Source: Candidatus Obscuribacterales bacterium
GTDB lineage: Bacteria; Cyanobacteriota; Vampirovibrionia; Obscuribacterales; Obscuribacteraceae
Direction of reading: 5' to 3'
DNA length: 7,982 bases
Assembly: GCA_021732245.1 (NCBI GenBank)
Contig: JAKFVJ010000023.1
Span: 1 to 7,982 of the forward strand
This document shows positions 1 through 6,253 of this stretch, one piece after another; the stretch's first letter is position 1; the number at the start of each line of letters is the position of its first letter. Both the position numbers and the translations under genes were made by a program. The notes below the pieces were generated by a model. The model worked only from the letters and a program-made list of their open reading frames with translations. It ran no database searches and was not told where the DNA came from.

Positions 1-1
1 T

Positions 2-118
2 CATTCACCCAATAGCAAGGACATGATGTTCCGGTTTAACAATGCGTTTAAGGTTAAGCCGATTCTATCTCAGAGAGATGTTCACACAATTCAAAAGTTG
101 TATAGCACTTTAGATTAG
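2..118 (+). CDS. C-terminal fragment of a matrixin-like (M10-type) zinc metalloprotease, 5' end outside window
   Basis: An open frame enters from the left edge and ends at TAG (116-118), giving 38 residues that begin HSPNSKDMM and end LSQRDVHTIQKLYSTLD. In matrixins the zinc-binding helix HExxHxxGxxHS is followed by a short loop and a Met-turn, then a C-terminal helix of the type LSxxDxxxIxxLY. The fragment fits this layout: its first visible residues, His-Ser, would be the third zinc ligand and the following Ser, DMM would hold the Met-turn, and the tail matches the final helix. The first two zinc ligands and any signal peptide or prodomain lie outside the window, so activity cannot be judged. 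The frame closes only 18 bases before panB. It could instead be a chance open frame, but 38 codons with this motif order make that less likely. The family call is inference from a short stretch. Confidence 0.6.
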   Translation, partial: HSPNSKDMMFRFNNAFKVKPILSQRDVHTIQKLYSTLD

Positions 119-121
119 AAC

Positions 122-130
122 TGGTATTAT
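122..130 (+). promoter_or_regulatory. Possible extended -10 promoter element for panB-panC
   Basis: TGGTATTAT fits the extended -10 pattern TGnTATAAT with one mismatch. I see no good -35 box at 16-18 bases, which extended -10 promoters can tolerate. Transcription starting about seven bases after the element would begin at or next to the A of the panB ATG (137). No Shine-Dalgarno sequence lies between 119 and 136, which agrees with a leaderless message. The alternative is read-through from the upstream protease gene. Confidence 0.35.
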
Positions 131-136
131 TGGCCC

Positions 137-1015
137 ATGAAAAAGGCAGTCTCGACCCATACGCTTCAAAAATATAAGCAGTCTGGTCGCAAAATTGTGG
201 CTCTGACGGCCTATGACTATTCAACTGCCAAAATGCTCGATCAGGCAGGCGTAGACTTGATTCTAGTCGGCGACAGCTTGGCGATGGTGGCTCTCGGGCA
301 CAAGACAACGCATGCCGTAACCGTCGAAGAAATGCTCCATCACACCAAAGCTGTGACAAGGGGTGTTGAGAACGCCTTTGTCGTGGCTGACCTTCCTTTT
401 ATGAGCTACCAAGTCGACTTAACCCAGGCAATTACGAATGCCGGACGATTTATTAAAGAAGCTGAAGCTCAAGCCGTGAAATTGGAAGGGGCTACTGACT
501 TAAACATCGAAATTATCACCCGCTTAGTAGGCATGGGTATTCCTGTGATGGGACATTTGGGCTTTACTCCACAATCAATTCACGGACTGGGTGGAACACG
601 AGTACAGGGCAAGAAAGCAGAAGAAGCCGTAAAACTTATGAAAGATGCTGTAGCACTTCAAGATGCGGGCGTATTTAGTCTTGTACTGGAAATGGTGCCT
701 GCATTTGTGGCAAAGCTAATTACAGAAAAACTGACTATTCCTACAGTGGGAATTGGTGCAGGCAATGCTTGCGATGGGCAAATTCTTGTCACTGACGATT
801 TACTTGGAAAATACACGGACTTTCATCCTCGTTTTGTCAGACGCTATGCAGAGTTTTCCAAGGATAGCCAACAAGCAGTTGCTAATTACGCCAACGATGT
901 GATGAACCAAACTTTTCCAAGCGATGAAGAGTCGTTTTCTTTGGCTAAATCAGAAGAAGACGAATTATTTGAACTCCTCAACACATCAACACTACCTACG
1001 TGGCCGAGCATCTAA
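137..1015 (+). CDS. panB: 3-methyl-2-oxobutanoate (ketopantoate) hydroxymethyltransferase PanB
   Basis: PanB transfers a hydroxymethyl group from 5,10-methylenetetrahydrofolate to alpha-ketoisovalerate, giving ketopantoate, the first committed step of cytoplasmic pantothenate synthesis. The 292-residue product is a complete single-domain TIM-barrel protein. Visible family motifs are TAYDYSTAKM (24-33), VGDSLAMV (44-51), ADLPFMSY (84-91), KLEG (115-118), GHLGFTPQS (139-147), LEMVP (184-188) and GIGAG (205-209). By comparison with E. coli PanB, Asp46, Asp85 and Glu117 should bind the metal and Glu185 should be the catalytic acid; all are present. The protein is about 28 residues longer than the 264-residue E. 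coli enzyme, mainly through an acidic C-terminal tail (about 262-282). The ATG at 137 sits at the usual N-terminus of the family but has no clear ribosome binding site. It overlaps panC by one base, consistent with a panBC operon. Confidence 0.97.
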   Translation: MKKAVSTHTLQKYKQSGRKIVALTAYDYSTAKMLDQAGVDLILVGDSLAMVALGHKTTHAVTVEEMLHHTKAVTRGVENAFVVADLPFMSYQVDLTQAITNAGRFIKEAEAQAVKLEGATDLNIEIITRLVGMGIPVMGHLGFTPQSIHGLGGTRVQGKKAEEAVKLMKDAVALQDAGVFSLVLEMVPAFVAKLITEKLTIPTVGIGAGNACDGQILVTDDLLGKYTDFHPRFVRRYAEFSKDSQQAVANYANDVMNQTFPSDEESFSLAKSEEDELFELLNTSTLPTWPSI

Positions 1016-1872
1016 TGCAAGCTACTATGCAATTAGTTGAAACAGTCAACGACTTAAAGAAATGGCGACATGCCAAATCCGGACGTGTGGGCTTTGTGCC
1101 GACAATGGGAGCCTTGCACGAGGGGCATATGTCTCTTGTGCGCCGCGCCAGACAAGAATGTGACTCCGTTATCGTATCCATCTTCGTCAACCCGCTACAG
1201 TTTGGTCCACTGGAAGACTTGAACAAGTATCCGCGTCCTCTGGAGAAGGATCTTGAACTTTGTCGCAGCGAAAGCGTCGACCTTGTTTTTCATCCATCCG
1301 TTGAAGAGATGTACACACCAGGTGGTAGCGAAACAACTAAAGTCGTTCCACCGACGGCACTCACATCGAAATTATGCGGCACATTTCGTCCTGGACACTT
1401 CACTGGCGTCGCCACAGTTGTTTTAAAGCTCTTCAACATGGTCGAGCCAACCGTTGCCTATTTCGGTGAAAAAGACTACCAACAGCTCATGGTCATTCGC
1501 AAGATGGTTGCTGACTTAAATATCCCCGTTGAGATAGTCGGCGTTCCAACTAGTCGTGACAAAAATGGACTAGCACTAAGCTCACGCAACGTTTACTTAA
1601 ATGATGAACAAAGACTTTTGGCTCCTGAGCTTCACTCAATTCTCTCCAAAGTAAAAGATGAGACGCTAAATAAAGGCGTATCACTCAAATACTCGCTGGC
1701 TCGCCACCGCGAACTCATTCGTCAACTTCCAGGGACGGAATTACAATATCTGGAAGCATGCGACGCCGACACGCTGGCAGAGCTCGAAGAAGCTCGCCTG
1801 CCGATGGTTATACTTGTCGCAGCAAAACTTGGCGAAGTACGGCTTATCGATAATCTGGTTGTGCGGGAATAA
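1015..1872 (+). CDS. panC: Pantothenate synthetase (pantoate--beta-alanine ligase) PanC
   Basis: PanC uses ATP to activate pantoate as pantoyl-adenylate and joins it to beta-alanine, giving pantothenate (vitamin B5) for coenzyme A. The 285-residue product matches the family length of about 280-300. Motifs counted from ATG 1015 are PTMGALHEGH (29-38, the HIGH-type ATP site), FVNPLQF (57-63), FRPGHFTGV (124-132), GEKDYQQ (151-157) and LALSSRN (186-192, the KMSKS-like segment). The frame remains open to a GTG at 1000, but I place the start at 1015 because it forms a TAATG overlap with the panB stop, typical of translational coupling. An ATG at 1027 is a further option. The enzyme is not fused to cytidylate kinase, as it is in many cyanobacteria. 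The gene for beta-alanine supply (panD) is not in this window. Its stop codon abuts the stop of the opposing beta-glucosidase gene. Confidence 0.96.
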   Translation: MQATMQLVETVNDLKKWRHAKSGRVGFVPTMGALHEGHMSLVRRARQECDSVIVSIFVNPLQFGPLEDLNKYPRPLEKDLELCRSESVDLVFHPSVEEMYTPGGSETTKVVPPTALTSKLCGTFRPGHFTGVATVVLKLFNMVEPTVAYFGEKDYQQLMVIRKMVADLNIPVEIVGVPTSRDKNGLALSSRNVYLNDEQRLLAPELHSILSKVKDETLNKGVSLKYSLARHRELIRQLPGTELQYLEACDADTLAELEEARLPMVILVAAKLGEVRLIDNLVVRE

Positions 1873-3225
1873 TTATCTAGCCGCAGCAGTTGGAGCGTCG
1901 CTAACTATGGCATTGGCTTTGATTACTCGCGAATACCACTTGCCGCTGTCTTTTACCGTGCGCTTGAGTGTCTTGTAGTCGACATGCGTTACACCAAAGC
2001 GCTTGGAGAAACCATGCGCCCATTCGAAATTGTCCATCAAGGACCAGACGAAATAGCCACGTACATCGACACCATCATTGATGGCTTCGTGCACTTGAGT
2101 TAAGTGATCTTTGATGTAATTTAATCGTCGTGGATCACGCACTTGTCCGTCGGCAGATACTTCGTCTTTGAAAGCGGCTCCGTTTTCGGTGATGAAAACT
2201 GGGGGCAATTTGTATTCTTTGTGCATGCGGTTGAGCAAGCCACGCAATGACGGAGCATTTACTTCCCAACCCATTTCTGTATATTCGGAACCTGGGATTT
2301 TGTCTACAGTGCCTTTGGCGTTTACCAGAGTGCGGAAGTAATAGTTGACACCAACGAAGTCCAATTTCTGCGAGGTGAGGGCTAAGTCACCAGGTTTTAC
2401 GTCAGGAACCAAATTGCCTCTTTCTTTCCAGGCACCAGCTGGATAGTGGGCTTTGAGAATTGGATCGAGGAACCAGCCGCTATCCCTTTCCCAAGAACGC
2501 TGTGCAGCTTCTACATCAGCTGGTGAATTTGTTTCAGGTTCAGCAGGTGAAAGACTGAAAACAATGCCGACGTTTGCATTTGGTTGATCGGCGCGAATCG
2601 CCTGAACCGCCATACCGTGTCCAACCATTAAGTTGTGGGCCACTTGCAGAGCGGTTTTCTCATCTTTGATTCCAGGAGCGTGTTCGCCTGTGCGATTGCC
2701 CAAGAATGAAATTACCCAAGGTTCATTTATTGTCATCCAGTTCTTAACGCGATCACCTAGGCGTCTGACCATGCATGCTGAGTAATCAGCGAAATAACCC
2801 AATACATCTCTGTTTGTCCAACCGCCTTTATCTTGTAGCTCTTGCGGCAAGTCCCAGTGATAAAGAGTTGCATACGGTTCAATACCGGCTACTAAGAGTG
2901 AATCAACCAGACGATCATAGAAATCCAATCCTACCCAATTAACAGGTCCGGATCCGTTTGGTATCACCCGCGGCCACGATACTGAAAAGCGATAAGCCTT
3001 GATGCCCATATCGCGCATGAGATTAACGTCCTCAGCAAAACGATGATAGTGATCGCAAGCAATGTCGCCTGTGTCTCCATCACGCACTTTGCCGGGCGTG
3101 TGACTAAATCTGTCCCAAATAGATTCGCCCTTTTCGCCTTCATTCCAGGCACCTTCAATTTGATAGGACGCAGTGGCTGCTCCCCAAACAAAACGTGGAG
3201 GAAAGCTTAATTGCGTTGAGCTCAT
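1873..3225 (-). CDS. Glycoside hydrolase family 1 beta-glucosidase
   Basis: The 450-residue protein is a full-length GH1 retaining beta-glycosidase with a (beta/alpha)8 barrel. The N-terminal signature FVWGAATASYQIEGA lies at 12-26. The acid/base glutamate is Glu168 in TINEP and the nucleophile is Glu347 in ITENG. Glycone-site residues expected in this family are present: Gln22, His123 (YHWDLP), Asn167, and Glu401-Trp402 in NFEWAHG. Glu401 favours glucosides or galactosides over 6-phospho sugars, since 6-phospho-beta-glucosidases usually carry Ser at that place. No signal peptide is visible, so it should act in the cytoplasm on imported oligosaccharides such as cellobiose; the exact substrate cannot be read from sequence. 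The start ATG at 3225 has a strong AAGGAG six bases upstream. It follows rsgA by 15 bases and is probably co-transcribed with it. There is no transporter or regulator beside it. Confidence 0.95.
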   Translation of the reverse strand: MSSTQLSFPPRFVWGAATASYQIEGAWNEGEKGESIWDRFSHTPGKVRDGDTGDIACDHYHRFAEDVNLMRDMGIKAYRFSVSWPRVIPNGSGPVNWVGLDFYDRLVDSLLVAGIEPYATLYHWDLPQELQDKGGWTNRDVLGYFADYSACMVRRLGDRVKNWMTINEPWVISFLGNRTGEHAPGIKDEKTALQVAHNLMVGHGMAVQAIRADQPNANVGIVFSLSPAEPETNSPADVEAAQRSWERDSGWFLDPILKAHYPAGAWKERGNLVPDVKPGDLALTSQKLDFVGVNYYFRTLVNAKGTVDKIPGSEYTEMGWEVNAPSLRGLLNRMHKEYKLPPVFITENGAAFKDEVSADGQVRDPRRLNYIKDHLTQVHEAINDGVDVRGYFVWSLMDNFEWAHGFSKRFGVTHVDYKTLKRTVKDSGKWYSRVIKANAIVSDAPTAAAR

Positions 3226-3231
3226 TTGGTT

Positions 3232-3237
3232 CTCCTT
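3232..3237 (-). promoter_or_regulatory. Ribosome binding site of the beta-glucosidase gene
   Basis: On the minus strand AAGGAG lies six bases before the ATG at 3225. It fills most of the 15-base gap after the rsgA stop codon (3241-3243), which supports the chosen start and co-transcription of the two genes. Confidence 0.8.
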
Positions 3238-3240
3238 AGC

Positions 3241-4326
3241 TTACTCGTCATCATTGTCTTCTACGTCTTCATCAATATCTATCTGCACTAGATCCTGGCG
3301 GATTTTACGTCTGGATGTTTCTCTATATCTTTGCGACAAACGTGGAACAGTTACGCCTTTTCCTTCTTTGCCGCCGACTTTTTTTACCGCCGCCTCTACC
3401 TTCGTTGAAGTGTCCTTGCGCTGCCTCTTTTCATGCTGCGCTTCAGCCACCACTTGTGCGTAACTTTCATATCGCTTTTCATGGACTTTGTCCATATTGG
3501 AGAGGACATTGCACTCGTGCTCGACCAGATGCAAACAATTGGAAAATTTGCAGCCTTCTGCCAGCTCTTTTATTTCAGGAAATTCTTTGCCTACCTGCAC
3601 AGGCTCTGGATATCGCAGGTCATAGACGCTAAATCCCGGTGTGTCAGCTATCCAGGTAGCGTCTCCTTTTCTGCCAAGCTCGACTGAATAGAGTTCACTG
3701 CAGGTAGTTACATGGCGCCCAAAGCCTGTCTCTTCCTCACGTTCATCAACTTTGAGCTTTAGTCCTGGGTGCAAGACATTGAGCAGGCTTGACTTGCCTA
3801 CCCCTGACGGACCACTGATGACTGAGATTTTGCCTTCCAGAGACTTCATCAGGTCATTCAATCCATTTGAGGTCACGCTAGAGGTAATTATTACCGTATA
3901 ACCCAATTCCTGATAAATTTTTTGTAAGGGTTCAATTTCCGATTTTTCAAGCAAATCCGCCTTATTTAGGCACAGTACAGGCATGCACTTCGGCAGCTCC
4001 AGCTGGAAATGCACTAGATAGCGATCACATAGGTGAAGGCTCCACTCACGGGGAGACAATGACTGTACAATTACAACCTGGTCCACATTAGCCAATGGCG
4101 GGCGGGTTAGCACATTGTGTCTTTTCCTGACTGCCACAATTACTGCGGTGCCGTTTGCAGTCGAGACTTCGTCGAGTTCTACCCGATCGCCTGTGATTAT
4201 TGAAGTCTTCTCCTTCTTCAGCCTGCCCCTGGCCTGGCACACAAATGTTGAAGCAAGTAAGTCCACATAGACCAGCCAACCACCGGCATGGCCTCGTAAT
4301 ACTACCCCTTCAAGCGGCTGATTCAA
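3241..4326 (-). CDS. rsgA: Ribosome small subunit-dependent GTPase RsgA (YjeQ/YloQ)
   Basis: RsgA is a circularly permuted GTPase that binds the 30S subunit and checks or releases assembly factors late in its maturation. The 361-residue product shows an N-terminal OB-like domain (about 1-75), then GTPase motifs in permuted order: G4 NKAD (121-124), G5 around Ser149-Ser150, G1 GPSGVGKSS (172-180), a switch I segment GRHVTT (203-208) and G3 DTPGF (228-232). The C-terminal zinc knuckle C-x4-C-x-H-x5-C is intact at Cys259, Cys264, His266 and Cys272. About 65 residues follow as a lysine/arginine-rich linker (297-345) and a strongly acidic tail (349-361), longer than in the 298-residue B. subtilis protein. 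The start is TTG at 4326, with GGGAGGT only three to four bases upstream; no ATG lies nearby in frame. It is divergent from typA, another ribosome-linked GTPase. Confidence 0.95.
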   Translation of the reverse strand: MNQPLEGVVLRGHAGGWLVYVDLLASTFVCQARGRLKKEKTSIITGDRVELDEVSTANGTAVIVAVRKRHNVLTRPPLANVDQVVIVQSLSPREWSLHLCDRYLVHFQLELPKCMPVLCLNKADLLEKSEIEPLQKIYQELGYTVIITSSVTSNGLNDLMKSLEGKISVISGPSGVGKSSLLNVLHPGLKLKVDEREEETGFGRHVTTCSELYSVELGRKGDATWIADTPGFSVYDLRYPEPVQVGKEFPEIKELAEGCKFSNCLHLVEHECNVLSNMDKVHEKRYESYAQVVAEAQHEKRQRKDTSTKVEAAVKKVGGKEGKGVTVPRLSQRYRETSRRKIRQDLVQIDIDEDVEDNDDE

Positions 4327-4329
4327 TAG

Positions 4330-4336
4330 ACCTCCC
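4330..4336 (-). promoter_or_regulatory. Ribosome binding site that supports the TTG start of rsgA
   Basis: On the minus strand GGGAGGT lies three bases before the TTG at 4326 (four bases from the GGAGG core). The match is strong but the spacing is short. It decides for TTG because the N-terminal sequence from there aligns with where the OB-fold should begin and no other start codon is close. Confidence 0.65.
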
Positions 4337-4389
4337 AGTCCAATTAGGCTACGCTTCTAGGATACAGCGAAAATCACATTCTCCCACCA

Positions 4390-4395
4390 TATAAT
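4390..4395 (+). promoter_or_regulatory. Consensus -10 box (TATAAT) upstream of typA
   Basis: A perfect TATAAT lies 17 bases before the typA ATG in the 86-base divergent spacer (4327-4412). Transcription would start near 4402, leaving a leader of about 11 bases. I see no good -35 hexamer at 16-18 bases upstream and no TG extension, so the call rests on the -10 match and its position. The rsgA promoter must lie in or near the same spacer on the other strand, but I could not pick a convincing one. Confidence 0.5.
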
Positions 4396-4412
4396 TAGGA
4401 CATTCGGCAAAG

Positions 4413-6245
4413 ATGACTACGGCAACCATGGAAAGCGAAAAACTAAAAACAACCTCTCAAAGCACTGTCAGCCACATTCGTAACGTGGCAATCATTGCCC
4501 ACGTCGACCACGGCAAGACAACACTCGTGGACGGCTTCTTGCGCCAAACAGGCGTATTCCGAGAGAATCAGGAAGTAATCGACTGCGTCATGGACTCCAA
4601 TGACCTGGAGCGTGAGCGCGGAATAACCATTTTGGCTAAGAACACAGCCGTTAAATACAAAGATTTCGACATCAATATCGTGGACACACCAGGACACGCC
4701 GACTTCGGTGGCGAAGTTGAGCGTATTCTGGGGATGGTGGATTCAGCACTGCTCGTAGTCGATGCCGGCGAAGGTCCTATGCCACAGACTCGATTCGTGT
4801 TGCGTAAGGCACTTGAGCGCGGACTGCGTCCTATTGTTGTAATCAACAAAATAGATCGCCCAAACATTGATCCCCATATTGCCGTCAACAAAGTATTTGA
4901 TCTGTTCATCGAGTTAGGCGCAGATGACAAACAGCTAGACTTCCCTTATGTATTCGCCTCAGGCGTTAAAGGCTTTGCCAAAAAGCACCTAGAGGACGAA
5001 GGTGTTGATCTCCGCCCGCTATTGGATTTGATGGTTGACCATTGCCCACCTCCGACAGGCAATCCGGATCAGCCATTACAAATGCAAGTAACAATCTTGG
5101 ACTACAGCGATTACTTGGGTCGTATCGCCGTCGGTCGTATCTACAACGGCACCGTATCCGATGGTGAACAAGTTGTGCTCATGAAAGAAGACGGAACGCA
5201 AATAAAAGGTAAAGTCAGCAAACTTTTCGGCTTCCACGGACTGAAGCGCCTGGAAATTCAAAAAGCATCTGCAGGACAAATAGTTGCCCTATCCGGTTTT
5301 GCCGGCTGCAACGTCGGTGACACAATTGCTTCTGCTGCCGAGCCGTCAGCCCTTGTGCGCATCAGAGTAGACGAGCCGACAATGAAAATGGCCTTCATGG
5401 TCAACGACAGCCCATTTGCCGGACAAGAAGGAAAATTTGTCACTTCAAGACAAGTAAAAGAGCGCCTTTATCGTGAACTCGAGACAAACGTCAGCTTGCG
5501 CGTGGAAGACACCGAAGACACCGACACATTCATGGTCAGCGGTCGCGGTGAATTACACTTGGGCATCTTGATTGAAACGATGCGCCGCGAAGGATACGAA
5601 TTCCAAGTATCACGTCCGGAAGTTATCGTGCGCAAGATTGAAGATGTTGATCACGAGCCATTCGAGCGCCTGATGATTGATGTGCCGGAAGACTTCCTGG
5701 GATCGACTATGGAAGCTCTGGGTACCCGCAAAGCCGAATTGCAAAACATGCATGTAGACCGCGGTCAAGCGCTTCTGGAATTCGTCGTGCCGACTCGTGG
5801 CTTAATTGGTTTCCGCAGCTTATTCTTGCGCCTAACCAAAGGCAATGGCGTTATGAACCACGCTTTCTTGGAATACCGTCCCTGGGTTGGCGACATTGCC
5901 CGTCAACGCAACGGCGTTCTTGTTGCTTGGGAAACAGGTGACACAACAGCCTACGCATTAGGCGGCGCTGAAGATCGCGGCGTATTCTTTATTACACCAG
6001 GCATTCGCGTATACGGCGGCATGATCGTCGGAGAAAGCACACGCCCGCAAGACTTGGACATCAACGTCTGCAAGGCGAAGAAATTGACCAACATGCGCAG
6101 TGCCAATAGCGATGTGCTCGTAACTCTGCAAGCACCGATGGAAATGGGACTCGAGAAATGTCTTGAGTACATTGAATCGGATGAACTTGTAGAAATTACA
6201 CCGAAGTCCATCCGCATGAGAAAGCGCGAACTACCAAGAAGGTAG
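4413..6245 (+). CDS. typA: Ribosome-associated translational GTPase TypA/BipA
   Basis: TypA (BipA) is an EF-G-like GTPase that binds the 70S ribosome and contributes to 50S assembly and stress or low-temperature adaptation. The 610-residue length is typical. The G domain (about 22-215) has G1 AHVDHGKTT (29-37), G2 RERGITI (67-73), G3 DTPGHADFGGE (91-101), G4 NKID (145-148) and G5 near SG (183-184). Domain II follows (about 222-310), then an EF-G III/V-like part with SGRGELHLGIL (376-386). The BipA-specific C-terminal domain is recognised by PTRGLIGFRS (460-469), KGNGVMNHAF (476-485) and KKLTNMRSA (556-564). This last domain separates it from EF-G and LepA. The start at 4413 has only a distant AGGA (4397-4400); ATG 4428 is a possible alternative that would shorten the unstructured N-terminus by five residues. 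The stop codon sits inside a hairpin and faces the M28 peptidase gene one base away. Confidence 0.97.
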   Translation: MTTATMESEKLKTTSQSTVSHIRNVAIIAHVDHGKTTLVDGFLRQTGVFRENQEVIDCVMDSNDLERERGITILAKNTAVKYKDFDINIVDTPGHADFGGEVERILGMVDSALLVVDAGEGPMPQTRFVLRKALERGLRPIVVINKIDRPNIDPHIAVNKVFDLFIELGADDKQLDFPYVFASGVKGFAKKHLEDEGVDLRPLLDLMVDHCPPPTGNPDQPLQMQVTILDYSDYLGRIAVGRIYNGTVSDGEQVVLMKEDGTQIKGKVSKLFGFHGLKRLEIQKASAGQIVALSGFAGCNVGDTIASAAEPSALVRIRVDEPTMKMAFMVNDSPFAGQEGKFVTSRQVKERLYRELETNVSLRVEDTEDTDTFMVSGRGELHLGILIETMRREGYEFQVSRPEVIVRKIEDVDHEPFERLMIDVPEDFLGSTMEALGTRKAELQNMHVDRGQALLEFVVPTRGLIGFRSLFLRLTKGNGVMNHAFLEYRPWVGDIARQRNGVLVAWETGDTTAYALGGAEDRGVFFITPGIRVYGGMIVGESTRPQDLDINVCKAKKLTNMRSANSDVLVTLQAPMEMGLEKCLEYIESDELVEITPKSIRMRKRELPRR

Positions 6246-6253
6246 TTTATTCT
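6228..6253 (+). terminator. Possible compact intrinsic terminator overlapping the typA stop codon
   Basis: AACTACC (6229-6235) and GGTAGTT (6241-6247) form a perfect 7-bp inverted repeat around the 5-base loop AAGAA. A G-U pair can add an eighth step (6228/6248). The typA stop TAG (6243-6245) lies in the 3' arm, and a T-rich run TTTATTCT follows. The stem is short with only three G-C pairs, and the T run is interrupted, so termination may be weak. On the minus strand no U-rich tract follows the hairpin, so it would serve typA better than the opposing gene. Confidence 0.4.

Noticed and set aside
54..359. Open frame on the minus strand across the panB start
   Set aside because: It overlaps strongly supported panB, has no recognisable motif or ribosome binding site, and is rich in residues expected from antisense of a coding region.
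1849..1877. Inverted repeat GATAAT/ATTATC around the panC stop as a terminator
   Set aside because: Only six mostly A-T pairs with a 17-base loop and no T run; too weak to call.
3173..3687. Several plus-strand open frames antisense to rsgA and the GH1 start
   Set aside because: They are Cys/Phe/Leu-rich shadows of the acidic and lysine-rich end of RsgA, with no start signals.
4568..4930. Minus-strand open frame of 120 codons inside typA
   Set aside because: It is antisense to the conserved G domain of typA and has a low-complexity Ser/Arg/Ile composition with no motif.
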